From: Streptomyces cellulosae
GTDB lineage: Bacteria > Actinomycetota > Actinomycetes > Streptomycetales > Streptomycetaceae
Reading direction: 5' to 3'
DNA length: 64,000 nt
Assembly (NCBI GenBank): GCA_014655195.1
Contig: BNBH01000030.1
Span: forward strand, 21,644 to 85,643
The position numbers and the translations under genes are program-made. Shown here piece by piece: positions 40,725-49,342 of this stretch (the stretch's first letter is position 1; each line of letters opens with the position of its first letter). The notes below the pieces were generated by a model, which was not told the origin of the DNA, ran no database searches, and worked only from the letters and a program-made list of their open reading frames with translations.

Positions 40725-41135
40725 TCAAACACCCATACCCGGATCCGGCCGGCGGCGGGTGTCGACATCCAGATGCTCGCCGACCCGGTTGACGAGCAGC
40801 GTCATCTCGTAGGCGATGTGCCCGATGTCGGCCTCGGCGCCGCTGAGGACGCACAGACAGCTACCGGAGCCGGCGGCGGTCACGAAGAGGACCGCCTCGT
40901 CGAACTCCACCATCGTCTGGCGCACCCCGCCCGCGCCGAAGTGCCGCCCCGAGCCCTTGGCGAGGCTGTGCAGCCCGGACGAGACGGCGGCCAGGTGCTC
41001 GGCGTCCTCGCGGCGCAGGCCCGTGCTCGCCCCCGTCACCAGGCCGTCGTTCGAGAGGATCAGCGCGTGCCGTACGTGTTCGACGCGCTGGGTCAGGTCG
41101 TCCAGCAGCCAGTCGAGTCCCTGGTTCTGCCCCAT
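40725..41135 (-). CDS. Roadblock/LC7-domain protein (second copy, CvnB paralog)
   Basis: A 136-residue cytoplasmic protein of the roadblock/LC7 GTPase-activator fold. Its core (LDWLLDDLTQRVEHVRHALI, then REDAEHLAAVSSGLHSLAKG and GRHFGAGGVRQTMVEFDEAV) is highly similar to the CvnB protein at 42852-43286, about two thirds identical by eye, so it arose by duplication. Roadblock proteins pair with Ras-like GTPases; it may compete with or replace CvnB in the conservon signalling complex. A gap of 139 bases separates it from DUF6397, and a PPOX pseudogene sits between it and cvnD on the other strand. Confidence 0.9.
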   Translation of the reverse strand: MGQNQGLDWLLDDLTQRVEHVRHALILSNDGLVTGASTGLRREDAEHLAAVSSGLHSLAKGSGRHFGAGGVRQTMVEFDEAVLFVTAAGSGSCLCVLSGAEADIGHIAYEMTLLVNRVGEHLDVDTRRRPDPGMGV

Positions 41136-41250
41136 GTCGTATGTCTCCCCCTGTTGTCCCCGTGTACCCCGTGTGTCGTCCCCTCCGGTCGGGAGGGTCC
41201 CTGCGCCAGCCTTCCCCACGACCGGGCGGCGGGCAAGGAATATGAGAGCC

Positions 41251-41678
41251 ATGGGACAGAAGATGACCGAGGAAGAGTGGCGGGCGTTTCGTCCCGCACG
41301 GCACCCCCACCGGGAAACTGGCCACCGTCCGGGCCGACGGGCGTCCGCATCCGGCGCCGGTCTGGTTCGTGCTCGACGGGGACTACGTGGTGTTCGACAC
41401 CGGCGCGGCGACCGTGAAGGGGCGCAACCTGGCCCGTGACGTGCGGATCACCCTCCGCGTGGACGACGACCGGCCGCCCTTCGCGTACGTGACCTGGAAG
41501 GCCGGGCGCGTCTCTCGGAGGAGCCCGGGGAGCTGCGGCACTGGGCCGCCCGGATCGGCGGGCGGTACTGGGCGAGGACCGCGCGGAGGAGTTCGGCGCC
41601 CGTAACGGCATGCCGGGCGAGCTGCTGGTCCGTGTGCGGATCGACAAGGTGCTGGCCGAAAAGGGCGTGGCGGACTGA
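41251..41678 (+). pseudogene. F420/FMN-dependent PPOX-type oxidoreductase, multiply frameshifted
   Basis: The protein can be reconstructed as a PPOX-class F420-dependent enzyme of about 140 residues: MGQKMTEEEWRAF, then LATVRADGRPHPAPVWFVLD, GDYVVFDTGAATVKGRNLAR, VDDDRPPFAYVTWKAG, LSEEPGELRHWAARIGGRYW and EEFGARNGMPGELLVRVRID. Reading it needs three frame changes: an extra T near 41287 (GCGTTTCG for GCGTTCG), a missing base near 41508-41511, and a missing G near 41571. Three indels in 430 bases point to a relic, though the order of the conserved blocks is complete. The intact family reduces or oxidises small molecules with F420. Confidence 0.85.
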
Positions 41679-41726
41679 CACCCGGCTGGGAGCCGGACAA
41701 GGCGCGACGGACGGACCCCGCCGCGC

Positions 41727-42332
41727 TCATCCCACCGAGTCGAGCAGCCGGGCGGTGTGCATCCTCCCGGCGTACTCGACGAGCCGGATGAGCACCTCCT
41801 TGCCCGAGTCGCGCTCTCGGGCGTCGCACAGCACCACGGGCGTCCCAGGGTCGAGGTCGAGCGCGCGGCACACGTCGCGCGCGTCGTGCTGCCGGGCGCC
41901 CGCGAAGCAGTTGACGGCGACGACGAACGGGATCTTCCGGTGCTCGAAGTAGTCGACCGCCGGGAAGCAGTCCTCCAGCCGCCGGGTGTCCGCCAGCACG
42001 ACCGCGCCGAGCGCGCCCTGCGCCAGTTCGTCCCACAGGAACCAGAAGCGGTCCTGGCCCGGGGTGCCGAAGAGGTACAGGGAGAGCCCGGAGCGGATGG
42101 TGATGCGGCCGAAATCCATGGCGACGGTCGTGGTGACCTTGTGGTCGACGCCGTCGGTGTCGTCCACCGTCCGCCCGGCCTCGCTGAGCATCTCCTCGGT
42201 GCGCAGCGGCCGGATCTCGCTGACCGCGCCCACCAGCGTGGTCTTCCCCACGCCGAAACCGCCGGCGACCAGGATCTTCAGCGCCAGAGCCGTCGTCTCG
42301 CCGGCGGGGGCGTCGGAGTGTTCGGGGACCAT
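41727..42332 (-). CDS. cvnD: CvnD-type GTPase of the conservon
   Basis: A 201-residue Ras-like small GTPase. G1 is ILVAGGFGVGKTTLVGAVSE; the effector region is TTTVAMDFGRITI; G3 is LFGTPGQDRFWFLWDELAQ, with Gln in the usual place; and G4 is VVAVNCFAGARQHD, with NCF replacing NKxD, as is common in CvnD proteins. G5-like VVLCDARERDSGKE follows. In S. coelicolor conservons, CvnD with CvnA-C forms a membrane-associated complex regulating development or metabolism. It is the last gene of cvnA-B-C-D; 86 bases separate it from cvnC. Confidence 0.93.
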   Translation of the reverse strand: MVPEHSDAPAGETTALALKILVAGGFGVGKTTLVGAVSEIRPLRTEEMLSEAGRTVDDTDGVDHKVTTTVAMDFGRITIRSGLSLYLFGTPGQDRFWFLWDELAQGALGAVVLADTRRLEDCFPAVDYFEHRKIPFVVAVNCFAGARQHDARDVCRALDLDPGTPVVLCDARERDSGKEVLIRLVEYAGRMHTARLLDSVG

Positions 42333-42418
42333 CGTTCGCTCTTTTCGTGAGGGTGTTCCAGACGCTCTTTCGTCAGAGTCGTGAGTGCGGCTCGGAGCCG
42401 GGTCACGGCACCGGCGCG

Positions 42419-42829
42419 CTACAGCGCCCGCAGCCCCGCGATCACCTCGCGGAGCACCCGTTCGTCGGGCAACTGGGCGGGCGGCACGGGCCGGCTGACG
42501 GTGACCCAGCCGCGTTCCAGCAGGTCGCCGAGGAGCACCCGGACGACGCCGACGGGCAGGTCGGCGCCTGCCGCGAGTTCGGCGACGGACTGGGTCTCCG
42601 GGCGGCAGAGGTCGATCAGCGCGCGGTGCTCGGGTCCGAGCGCGGGGTCGTCACCGGCGGGCGCGGCGGGGTCCAGGCTGACCAGGGCGATCAGGTCGAA
42701 GCGCACACCGGAGGGGCCGGGTGCGGTGCGTCCGCCGGTCACGGCGTAGGGCCGGACCAGGGGGCCGGCCTCGTGGTCGTACCACTGGCTGCCCGGCTCG
42801 CGCGGGGCACCGGTCGTGTCGTCGGTCAT
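42419..42829 (-). CDS. cvnC: DUF742 conservon protein
   Basis: A 136-residue DUF742 protein with a predicted winged HTH: DHEAGPLVRPYAVTGGR opens the domain, LIALVSLD leads to CRPETQSVAELAAGADLPVG, and VVRVLLGDLLERGWVTVSRP forms the recognition region. CvnC is proposed to link the complex to DNA or to a partner. It begins 22 bases after cvnB and is in the conservon operon. Confidence 0.92.
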   Translation of the reverse strand: MTDDTTGAPREPGSQWYDHEAGPLVRPYAVTGGRTAPGPSGVRFDLIALVSLDPAAPAGDDPALGPEHRALIDLCRPETQSVAELAAGADLPVGVVRVLLGDLLERGWVTVSRPVPPAQLPDERVLREVIAGLRAL

Positions 42830-42851
42830 CTACTCGGACCGCTTTCCCGTC

Positions 42852-43286
42852 TCATCCGGCCGGCGGCCGTGCGGCGACGCGCGGCGCGGTGTCCAGGTGC
42901 TCGCCCACGCGCCGGACGAGCCGTGCCATCTCGTAGGCCACGAGGCCGATGTCGGCGGTGACGGAGGTGAGCACCGCGAGGCAGGAACCCTCCCCCGCGG
43001 CGGCCACGAACAGGAAGCCGTCGTCCATCTCGACCATGGTCTGGCGTACGCCCCCGGCCCCGAAGTGCCGCCCCGCTCCCTTGGCGAGGCTGTGGAACCC
43101 GGAGGCGACGGCGGCGAGGTGCTCGGCGTCCTCGCGGCCGAGGCCGCCTGAGGCGCCCATGGCGAGTCCGTCGCCGGACAGCACCACGGCGTGCCGTACG
43201 TCGGTGACGCGGAGCACCAGGTCGTCGAGCAGCCAGTCGAGTTCGCCGGAGCGCCGGCCCGTACCGGTGCGCGGTTCCTGGATCAT
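42852..43286 (-). CDS. cvnB: CvnB-type roadblock/LC7 protein
   Basis: A 144-residue roadblock-domain protein, MIQEPRTGTGRRSGELDWLL onward, with VVLSGDGLAMGASGGLGRED, HLAAVASGFHSLAKGAGRHF and EGSCLAVLTSVTADIGLVAY. It binds the CvnD GTPase and CvnA. Its ATG at 43286 overlaps the cvnA stop by 4 bases. The proteins at 40725-41135 and here differ mainly in the C-terminal ten residues and some surface positions. Confidence 0.93.
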   Translation of the reverse strand: MIQEPRTGTGRRSGELDWLLDDLVLRVTDVRHAVVLSGDGLAMGASGGLGREDAEHLAAVASGFHSLAKGAGRHFGAGGVRQTMVEMDDGFLFVAAAGEGSCLAVLTSVTADIGLVAYEMARLVRRVGEHLDTAPRVAARPPAG

Positions 43287-46096
43287 GCAGGGTCTCCTTC
43301 GGTGCTGGGCCTCGCCGTGCCGCGGGCGGCGCCGGGCGGCCGGCCGCCGCCGCGCGTCCAGCCGTCGCGGTAGGCCGCCATGCGGTCCCGTACGAGTTCG
43401 GGGGTGCGGTCGTCGTCCCGGGTCTCGCCCCGTGCGGGCCGCGGTGTGTCCGGCCGGCCGTCGCGGAGCTGGGGCGCCAGGCTGGCCTGGCGTACCCGGC
43501 GGGGCAGGTCGTCGGAGCCGGTCGGCTCCTCCGTGCGGTGCAGGCGCAAGGTGGCGGCTCCCTGGGGACTCTGGGGCTCGGCGCCCGCGTCTACATCTAC
43601 GTCGGCGCCGGTGCCGGTGCCGGTGCCGGTGCCGGTGCGTGAAACGACGTGCGGTACGGGGCGGGGTGCCGGATGCGGCGATGCGTGCGGCTCGGACCGG
43701 GGTTCCCGGTGCGGTACGGCGTGTGATGCCGGAGGCGCCACGGCGTCCGGCGCGCGTCGCGGCTCCGGCCCGGATCGCGGTCCAGGCGCGGACCGGGGCC
43801 CCGGCTCGGATTGCGGTCCCGGCCCGGATCGCGGTCCCGGCCCGGAGCTCGGTCCCGGCGCGGGTCCGGGTTCGGGTGGCAGGTCGGCGACGGGGGCCAC
43901 CAGGGCGCGCCGGGTGTCGACGGCGGCGACCGCGCGAGGCTGCCGCGGCACCTGGACGGGACCGGGGTGCGGGGCGCGGGCGGGTTCGCGCGCCTCCCGG
44001 CCGTCCGCGGCGGGTGCCTCGGCCGGCGTGCCGGGACGTTCCTGCTCGGCGCGCTCGTCGAGCAGCGCGGTGGGGAGCAGGACGACCGCGGTGGTGCCGC
44101 CGTACGGCGAGGTCTTGAGGTGCACCTTGACGGCGTGGCGGGCGGCGAGCCGGCTCACCACGAAGAGGCCGAGGCGGTCGCTGTCGAACAGGTCGAGCGC
44201 CTCGGACTCGGTGATGCGGCGGTTGGCCTCGGCGAGGGCGTCCTTGCCCATGCCGAGGCCGCGGTCCTCGACCTCGACGGCGTAGCCGTTGCCGACGGGT
44301 TCGCCCGTGACGCGCACCCGGGTGTGGGGCGGGGAGAACTGCGCCGCGTTCTCGATGATCTCCGCGAGGAGGTGGGTGAGGTCGGCGACGGCCGCGCCCG
44401 CGACCGACGTCTCGGCGAGCTGCCGTACCTCCACGCGCGCGTAGTCCTCCACCTCGGAGACGGCCGCGCGCACCACGTCGGTCAGTGGCACGGGCTTGCG
44501 CCAGGCGCGGCCGGGGGCGGCGCCGGAGAGGATGATCAGGCTCTCCGCGTGGCGGCGCATGCGGGTGGTGAGGTGGTCGAGGCGGAAGAGGTCGCTCAGC
44601 TCGTCCGGGTCGTCGGAACGGCGTTCCATGCTGTCGAGCAGGCTGAGCTGACGGTGCACCAGAACCTGGCTGCGCCGGGCGAGGTTGACGAAGACGCCGC
44701 TGATCCCGCCGGCCAGTTCGGCGCGTTCCACGGCGGCGCGCAGGGCGGCCCGGTGGACGGTGCCGAGGGCCTGGGCGACCTGGCCGGTCTCGTCCTGGGC
44801 GGGCGGTCCGTGCGGGGCCTCCGCCCGGATGTCGATCTCCCCGCCTCCGCGTAGTTTCCGCATGGCCTCGGGGAGTTTGCGGTGGGCGATGTCGAGGGCG
44901 TCGTCGCGCAGGGCGACCAGTTCGATCACCAGACCGCGTCCGATACGCACCGAGATCACGAGCGAGGCCGCGGCGGCGAGGAGGCCGAACAGCACAGCGG
45001 CCCCGGCCGGTCCGAACAGACCCCGCTCCATGGGGTCGGCGCGTGCGGCGACCGACGCCGCCGCGAGCCGTTCCACGGTGCGCAGTTCGTCCCTCACGCG
45101 CGCGTGGGCGGCGTCCCAGGTGGCGCGGGGGACGGCTTCCGCGGCCCGTGCCCCTGGGTCGGCGTCGAGGATCTTGTCCTCCGCCGTGTACAGGACGGCG
45201 TAGGGGCGGCTGTCGGCGAGGGTGGTCCACGCGGTGCGGGCCGCTCCGGGCAGGTCGGGCGCGGCGGAGACGGTGAGGGTGCGGCGCAGTTCGACCGCGC
45301 CGGTGAACAGGCGCAGGCGGTCGCCGCCGAGGCTGCCGTGCAGCCGGGCCGCGGCGAGGATCGCGTCCTCCTGGGCGAGGGCCTCTCCCGCGCGGGAGAA
45401 CTCGAGCAGTACGCGCGCGTCGGCGCCGAGTTCGGCGTCCTGGACGCCGGTGAGGGCGCCGCCCACGCGGAAGGCGCCGTCGATGGCGGCGGTGTACCGC
45501 TCGTACGTGCGGGCCCAGCCCGCACGGCCTTCGCGGACCTCGTCGCGCAGGGGGCGCAGCCGTTCGGCGGCGGTGACGAAGGCGTCGAGCCGCTCGGCGA
45601 CCGCGTGGGGCAGCGCCTGCCCGTCGGCGACGGTGCGGTCGTCGCCGAGCCGCAGCCGGGCCACGGCCCCGTCGGTGACCTGCGCCAGACGGGTGAACTC
45701 GGCGTCCCCCACGGCCGCTTTGTCGGACGCGCGGCGCACGACGGCCGCCCGTTCGGCCTGGAGAGCGGTGACCGCCTCGGCGACCGGGGTGCGTACGGCG
45801 GAGTCGGCGCGCTGCACCTGGCGCAGCCGGGAGACGTCCTGGGCGGTGGTGACGGTGGCGTACCCCCACAGGGCGAGCAGGGAGACGACCGGCACCATCA
45901 GCAGGCAGATGATCTTGGCGCGGACGGTCCGGGGACCGGACGGGCCGCGCAGACGCGGTACGCCCGCACCGCCCGGGCCCGCCGGAGGCATCGGTCCCTC
46001 GTCGGCGGGCGGTCCGGCGTGGGCGCGCCGGCCGCGGACGGGCGGCGGGGACGGCGCCTCGGCGCGGGCGCTCGGGGTCCTCCGGGGTGTGCGCAT
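43283..46096 (-). CDS. cvnA: CvnA-type membrane sensor histidine kinase
   Basis: A 937-residue membrane protein. A Pro/Arg-rich cytoplasmic N-terminus precedes TM1 (about 62-82, IICLLMVPVVSLLALWGYA). An extracellular NIT-like helical sensor of some 270 residues follows, then TM2 (about 358-380). The kinase core has GISGVFVNLARRSQVLVHRQ with LSLLDSMERRSDDPDELSDL (dimerisation), IIENAAQFSPPHTRVRV (N box), VEDRGLGMGKDALAEANRRI (G1) and DRLGLFVVSRLAARHAVKVH (G2). The last 270 residues are low complexity: GP-rich repeats, a run of Gly-Thr pairs and Pro/Arg stretches. It is the first gene of cvnA-B-C-D. Confidence 0.92.
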   Translation of the reverse strand: MRTPRRTPSARAEAPSPPPVRGRRAHAGPPADEGPMPPAGPGGAGVPRLRGPSGPRTVRAKIICLLMVPVVSLLALWGYATVTTAQDVSRLRQVQRADSAVRTPVAEAVTALQAERAAVVRRASDKAAVGDAEFTRLAQVTDGAVARLRLGDDRTVADGQALPHAVAERLDAFVTAAERLRPLRDEVREGRAGWARTYERYTAAIDGAFRVGGALTGVQDAELGADARVLLEFSRAGEALAQEDAILAAARLHGSLGGDRLRLFTGAVELRRTLTVSAAPDLPGAARTAWTTLADSRPYAVLYTAEDKILDADPGARAAEAVPRATWDAAHARVRDELRTVERLAAASVAARADPMERGLFGPAGAAVLFGLLAAAASLVISVRIGRGLVIELVALRDDALDIAHRKLPEAMRKLRGGGEIDIRAEAPHGPPAQDETGQVAQALGTVHRAALRAAVERAELAGGISGVFVNLARRSQVLVHRQLSLLDSMERRSDDPDELSDLFRLDHLTTRMRRHAESLIILSGAAPGRAWRKPVPLTDVVRAAVSEVEDYARVEVRQLAETSVAGAAVADLTHLLAEIIENAAQFSPPHTRVRVTGEPVGNGYAVEVEDRGLGMGKDALAEANRRITESEALDLFDSDRLGLFVVSRLAARHAVKVHLKTSPYGGTTAVVLLPTALLDERAEQERPGTPAEAPAADGREAREPARAPHPGPVQVPRQPRAVAAVDTRRALVAPVADLPPEPGPAPGPSSGPGPRSGPGPQSEPGPRSAPGPRSGPEPRRAPDAVAPPASHAVPHREPRSEPHASPHPAPRPVPHVVSRTGTGTGTGTGADVDVDAGAEPQSPQGAATLRLHRTEEPTGSDDLPRRVRQASLAPQLRDGRPDTPRPARGETRDDDRTPELVRDRMAAYRDGWTRGGGRPPGAARGTARPSTEGDPA
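43608..43637. repeat. Hexanucleotide microsatellite in cvnA
   Basis: Five perfect GCCGGT units encoding Gly-Thr repeats in the disordered C-terminal region of CvnA. Unit changes stay in frame. Confidence 0.9.
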
Positions 46097-46130
46097 GGAC
46101 TCCTCGCTCGTAGGGGCGTGCGGGCGGCGG

Positions 46131-46253
46131 CGGTCAGTGGGCGGGACGCTCCGCCGGCCGCCGGGCAGCGGCGGTCAGTGAGCGGGACGTTCCGCCGGCC
46201 GCCGGGCAGCGGCGGTCAGTGGGCAGGGCGCTCGGCCGGCCGCCGGGCGGAGA
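46131..46253. repeat. 41-base tandem repeat, three copies, at the 3' end of the MHYT gene
   Basis: CGGTCAGTG starts copies at 46131, 46172 and 46213. The unit includes the end of the MHYT coding sequence (reverse of PAERPAH and its stop), so the stop codon recurs downstream of itself twice. The unit is not a multiple of 3. Confidence 0.85.
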
Positions 46254-46989
46254 CGGACGTGTGGCGTTCCCCGGCCGCCGGGGACAGCGCCACGAAGGCG
46301 GACGTGATGAAGAGGTAGGCGCCGAGGCCGACGGCGAGCGGGAAGACGAACGACATCGCGCTCGCCCCGGGCAGCGGCTCGCCGGACGGCGTGACCCGCA
46401 CGCTGACCGCGTACATGCCCGTGTAGTGCATGCTGCTGACGGCCGCGCCCATGATCAGGCTGGCGACGGTGACGGCGGCCGGGGAGTGGATGGCGAGGGC
46501 CGCCCACAGCGCGGCCGTGGCGGCGACGACGGCGATGAGGACGGACAGCGCGACGCGCACGGGGTCGTAGCTCACCTCGCCGTGCAGCCGGACCGCCGCC
46601 ATGCCCAGGTAGTGCATGCCGGCGACGCCGAACCCGGTGGTGAGCCCGCCGAGCAGCAGGGCCTGGACCCGGTCGGGGTGACGGCCGACGGCGAACACGC
46701 CCGCGCAGACGAACAGCATGGCGACCACCAGGCTCAGCAGGGTGAGCGGCACGTCGTAGCGGATGTCGGTGCCGCTCACGCCGAAGCCGAGCATGGCCGT
46801 GAAGTGCATGGTCCAGATGCCGGTGGCGATCGCGGAGGCGGCGGTGAGCAGCCAGTTGCGCCGCACGCGGCCGGTGGCGGCGAGCGCGCGGACGGTGCAG
46901 CGCAGCCCGAGGGCGGCGCCTGTGCAGGCCATCGCGTACGACAGCACGGGCGTGAGCCACCCGAGGGTGGCGTGGTCCAGATGTCCCAT
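46216..46989 (-). CDS. MHYT-domain membrane sensor
   Basis: A 257-residue integral membrane protein with seven hydrophobic helices. The three MHYT motifs are present: TMHFTAMLGFGVSGT (MHFT), VAGMHYLGMAAVRLHG (MHYLGM) and SSMHYTGMYAVSVRV (MHYTGM). In the family these histidines and methionines may ligate copper and sense diatomic gases; here no output domain (GGDEF, EAL or kinase) is attached, so the signal may pass to a partner such as CvnA, whose gene lies 120 bases downstream. Three tandem 41-base units begin at its stop. It is divergent from the methyltransferase gene. Confidence 0.9.
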   Translation of the reverse strand: MGHLDHATLGWLTPVLSYAMACTGAALGLRCTVRALAATGRVRRNWLLTAASAIATGIWTMHFTAMLGFGVSGTDIRYDVPLTLLSLVVAMLFVCAGVFAVGRHPDRVQALLLGGLTTGFGVAGMHYLGMAAVRLHGEVSYDPVRVALSVLIAVVAATAALWAALAIHSPAAVTVASLIMGAAVSSMHYTGMYAVSVRVTPSGEPLPGASAMSFVFPLAVGLGAYLFITSAFVALSPAAGERHTSVSARRPAERPAH

Positions 46990-47138
46990 GACCCGGGGAC
47001 GCTAGGGGGCGCAGGCGCGTGGAGGGGGCGCGTTTCGAAAGCGGCGCAAAGTTGGCGCACCGGTGGCGTGGTGCGACCGCATCGCGCTCGAACATGCGCA
47101 CACGGTGTCGCCGGTTCCGGTGAGGGATCATGCGGTGC

Positions 47139-47738
47139 ATGAGCGACGACCACACACATGTGCAGGAGTTCTTCGGCGCCCGCGCCGCCGGCTGGGACCG
47201 CCGCTTCCCCGACGACGATCCCGCCTACGCCGCCGCGGTCGCCGAGCTCGGGCTGCGCGAGGGCGGCCGGGTGCTGGACGCGGGCTGCGGCACGGGGCGG
47301 GCGCTGCCCGCGCTGCGCGCGGCGGTGGGACCGTCCGGGGTCGTGCTGGGCGCGGATCTGACGCCGGAGATGCTGCGGGAGGCCGCGCGGGCGGGCCGGG
47401 ACCGGGACGGGACGCTGCTGCTGACGGACGTGGCGGCGCTGCCGTTGCGGTCGTCCTCGCTGGACGCGGTGTTCGCGGCCGGGCTGATCGCGCATCTGCC
47501 GCACCCGGCCGAGGATCTGCGGGAGATCCGGCGCGTGGTGCGGCCGGGCGGGGTGCTCGCCCTGTTCCACCCGATCGGACGGGCCGCCCTCGCCGCACGC
47601 CAGGGGCGCGAACTCACCCCCGACGACCTGCGCGCCGAGCCGAACCTGCGGGCGCTGCTCGCGGCCGCGGGCTGGCGCATGACGTCGTACGTCGACGAGG
47701 ACACGCGGTTCCTGGCGCTGGCGGTGCGGGACGCCTGA
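47139..47738 (+). CDS. Class I SAM-dependent methyltransferase
   Basis: A 199-residue cytosolic enzyme. Motif I is VLDAGCGTGRALPALRAAVG, motif II VVLGADLTPEMLREAA, motif III LLTDVAALPLRSSSLDAVFA, and motif IV LREIRRVVRPGGVLALFHPI. Substrate unknown. MSDDHTHVQEFFGARAAGWD is a typical N-terminus. The ATG at 47139 was chosen over 47130 because GTGAGGGA stands too close to the latter. No gene partner is obvious, though it is divergent from the MHYT gene. Confidence 0.85.
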   Translation: MSDDHTHVQEFFGARAAGWDRRFPDDDPAYAAAVAELGLREGGRVLDAGCGTGRALPALRAAVGPSGVVLGADLTPEMLREAARAGRDRDGTLLLTDVAALPLRSSSLDAVFAAGLIAHLPHPAEDLREIRRVVRPGGVLALFHPIGRAALAARQGRELTPDDLRAEPNLRALLAAAGWRMTSYVDEDTRFLALAVRDA

Positions 47739-47917
47739 GGCGGGTCCGGTGTGTGCGGGGCTCTCGTGCAGGGTCCGCGAACAGGCCCGCGCACAGGGGT
47801 CGATTCGCCCCGTCCGACCGGAAACCTGCAGCTCCGGGCGCGGGTGCGGGGTCGTGACAACGGGCGCGGGGTCGGCATATGGTGCGCGCCGACGGACGAA
47901 CCGATGGGGAGGCTGGG

Positions 47918-48760
47918 ATGGCCGGGACGGACCAGGAAGCCGTCGCCGCCGACGACGACGCGCTCTATGTGCTGACGGCGGCGCTGCTGACGCCCGCGAA
48001 GTTCCCCAGCGTGCTGGGCGACGACTACCCCGAGGCGTGCGCGGCGCTCGGCCTTCCGCCTGTGGCCGACGGCTACGGGCTGGTGCTCGGCCAGGACGGG
48101 GAAGGCGCCCGGTGGACCGTGGTCGTCGACGACGTCTCGCTGGTCGCGGTCGCGATCGCGTCCTGGGACTGCGGCATGGAGCACGACCTGTCGCCGGACG
48201 AGCGCACGGTCGTCGCCGCGCTGCCCGGCTGGCCCCTCGCGGTGGCCGTGGCCGCGCCGAACGTGCCCGCGCCGCACGACCCCTCCCCCGACGTGGCGGA
48301 CATGCCGCCGCTGACGCCGCCGGACGCGGAGGTGTGGGGGCCGGCCCAGCGGCGGCTGGGGGCCGATGAAATCGCCTTGCAGTGGGCTACCTGGCGGGAG
48401 CAGGTGGACGACTCGGCGTTCCCTGCGCCGGACTCCGCGGCGTCGGCGGCCGACAAGGGTGACGGCGAGGGCGGGGCTGCCCCGGCGGGCGGGCACAGCG
48501 GGATCCGCCGGGTGCTGGCCGAGGCGCGCGCCTACATCGACTCGCCGCCGCCGCTGGGGCGGGTGCGGTCGTCCTTCGCACCGGGCGGTGCGCGGACGCT
48601 GCGCGCGGACGGGCCCGGGTGGTCGCTGGTGGCGCGGACCGACGACATCGCCTTCGTCCTGCTCGACGACGAACCCGGCGAGGTGCTTCCGGTGGGGCGG
48701 GGGCCGGAACTGCCGGGGCTGCTGAAGGGGCTGGACGAGATGGCCGTACGGCCGCTGTGA
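47918..48760 (+). CDS. Hypothetical protein
   Basis: A 280-residue soluble, acidic protein without a recognised domain. Visible pieces: DDDALYVLTAALLTPAKFPS, VLGDDYPEACAALGLPPVAD, RWTVVVDDVSLVAVAIASWD and a mid-protein Pro/Asp-rich linker, then VLAEARAYIDSPPPLGRVRS and WSLVARTDDIAFVLLDDEP. The parallel WTVVVDDVSLVAVAIASW and WSLVARTDDIAFVLLDDEP phrases suggest two related beta-rich units. GGGGAGG precedes the ATG at 47918. Monocistronic by position. Confidence 0.7.
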   Translation: MAGTDQEAVAADDDALYVLTAALLTPAKFPSVLGDDYPEACAALGLPPVADGYGLVLGQDGEGARWTVVVDDVSLVAVAIASWDCGMEHDLSPDERTVVAALPGWPLAVAVAAPNVPAPHDPSPDVADMPPLTPPDAEVWGPAQRRLGADEIALQWATWREQVDDSAFPAPDSAASAADKGDGEGGAAPAGGHSGIRRVLAEARAYIDSPPPLGRVRSSFAPGGARTLRADGPGWSLVARTDDIAFVLLDDEPGEVLPVGRGPELPGLLKGLDEMAVRPL

Positions 48761-48967
48761 GGCGCGGGATGGGGCAGGACGCCCTCCCCTTCGGGCCCAG
48801 CTCGGTCGGCTGTACGACCGCCCGGGCGCGGTGTGCGCCCCGCTACGGCCCTTCCGAGCCGGTGTGTCCTCGGCGCACGGCGGGACGCGCGGTGCCGCCC
48901 GCGCCTCGGACGTCCGGTGCCTCGGGCGCTCGCCCCTTCCTCGGGGCGGGCCAGCCCGTACTCCTCC

Positions 48968-49150
48968 TCAGCGGCCCAGCTCCTTGCGGGTGGCCCGGCG
49001 CAGGCGTCGCCTCTGGGACGGGTCCAGGGCGAGGTAGGCGGCTGCCGGGACTCCCAGGATGATCAGGAGCGCGGCCCACCAGGGCAGCCATATCAACAGG
49101 ATGAGCCCGACCGCCACACCCCCTGCGGCGATCTTCGCGTTCTTCGACAT
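48968..49150 (-). CDS. Small two-helix membrane protein
   Basis: A 60-residue protein starting MSKNAKIAAGGVAVG. Two adjacent hydrophobic helices (GVAVGLILLIWLPWWAALLI and IILGVPAAAYLALD) are followed by a basic C-terminus (QRRRLRRATRKELGR) that should lie in the cytoplasm. No family recognised. An in-frame start at 49174 would add eight residues. Its upstream region (49151-49342) holds two copies of CTGAGA-type words but no clear promoter. Confidence 0.65.
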   Translation of the reverse strand: MSKNAKIAAGGVAVGLILLIWLPWWAALLIILGVPAAAYLALDPSQRRRLRRATRKELGR

Positions 49151-49342
49151 CTGCGTCGCCTCCTTCGCGGCCACTGCCGCTCTCTGACGTGAAAACGGGT
49201 CCGCGTCTGCGGCGGTTCCAGGCCGCCACCCTGAGACGTCCCTGAGATACGCCCCCTAAGGTCTCGGGCGGCGCACGACCTCCTCCCTCACCATGGTGAC
49301 CCACCTCACAGCGCAGGGGTACCCACGGGACGCCTTCGGGCC

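Noticed and set aside
42852..45869. A 1005-codon minus-strand frame over cvnA that ends in cvnB
   Set aside because: Only the last 144 residues (CvnB, 42852-43286) are genuine; the rest overlaps cvnA in another frame.
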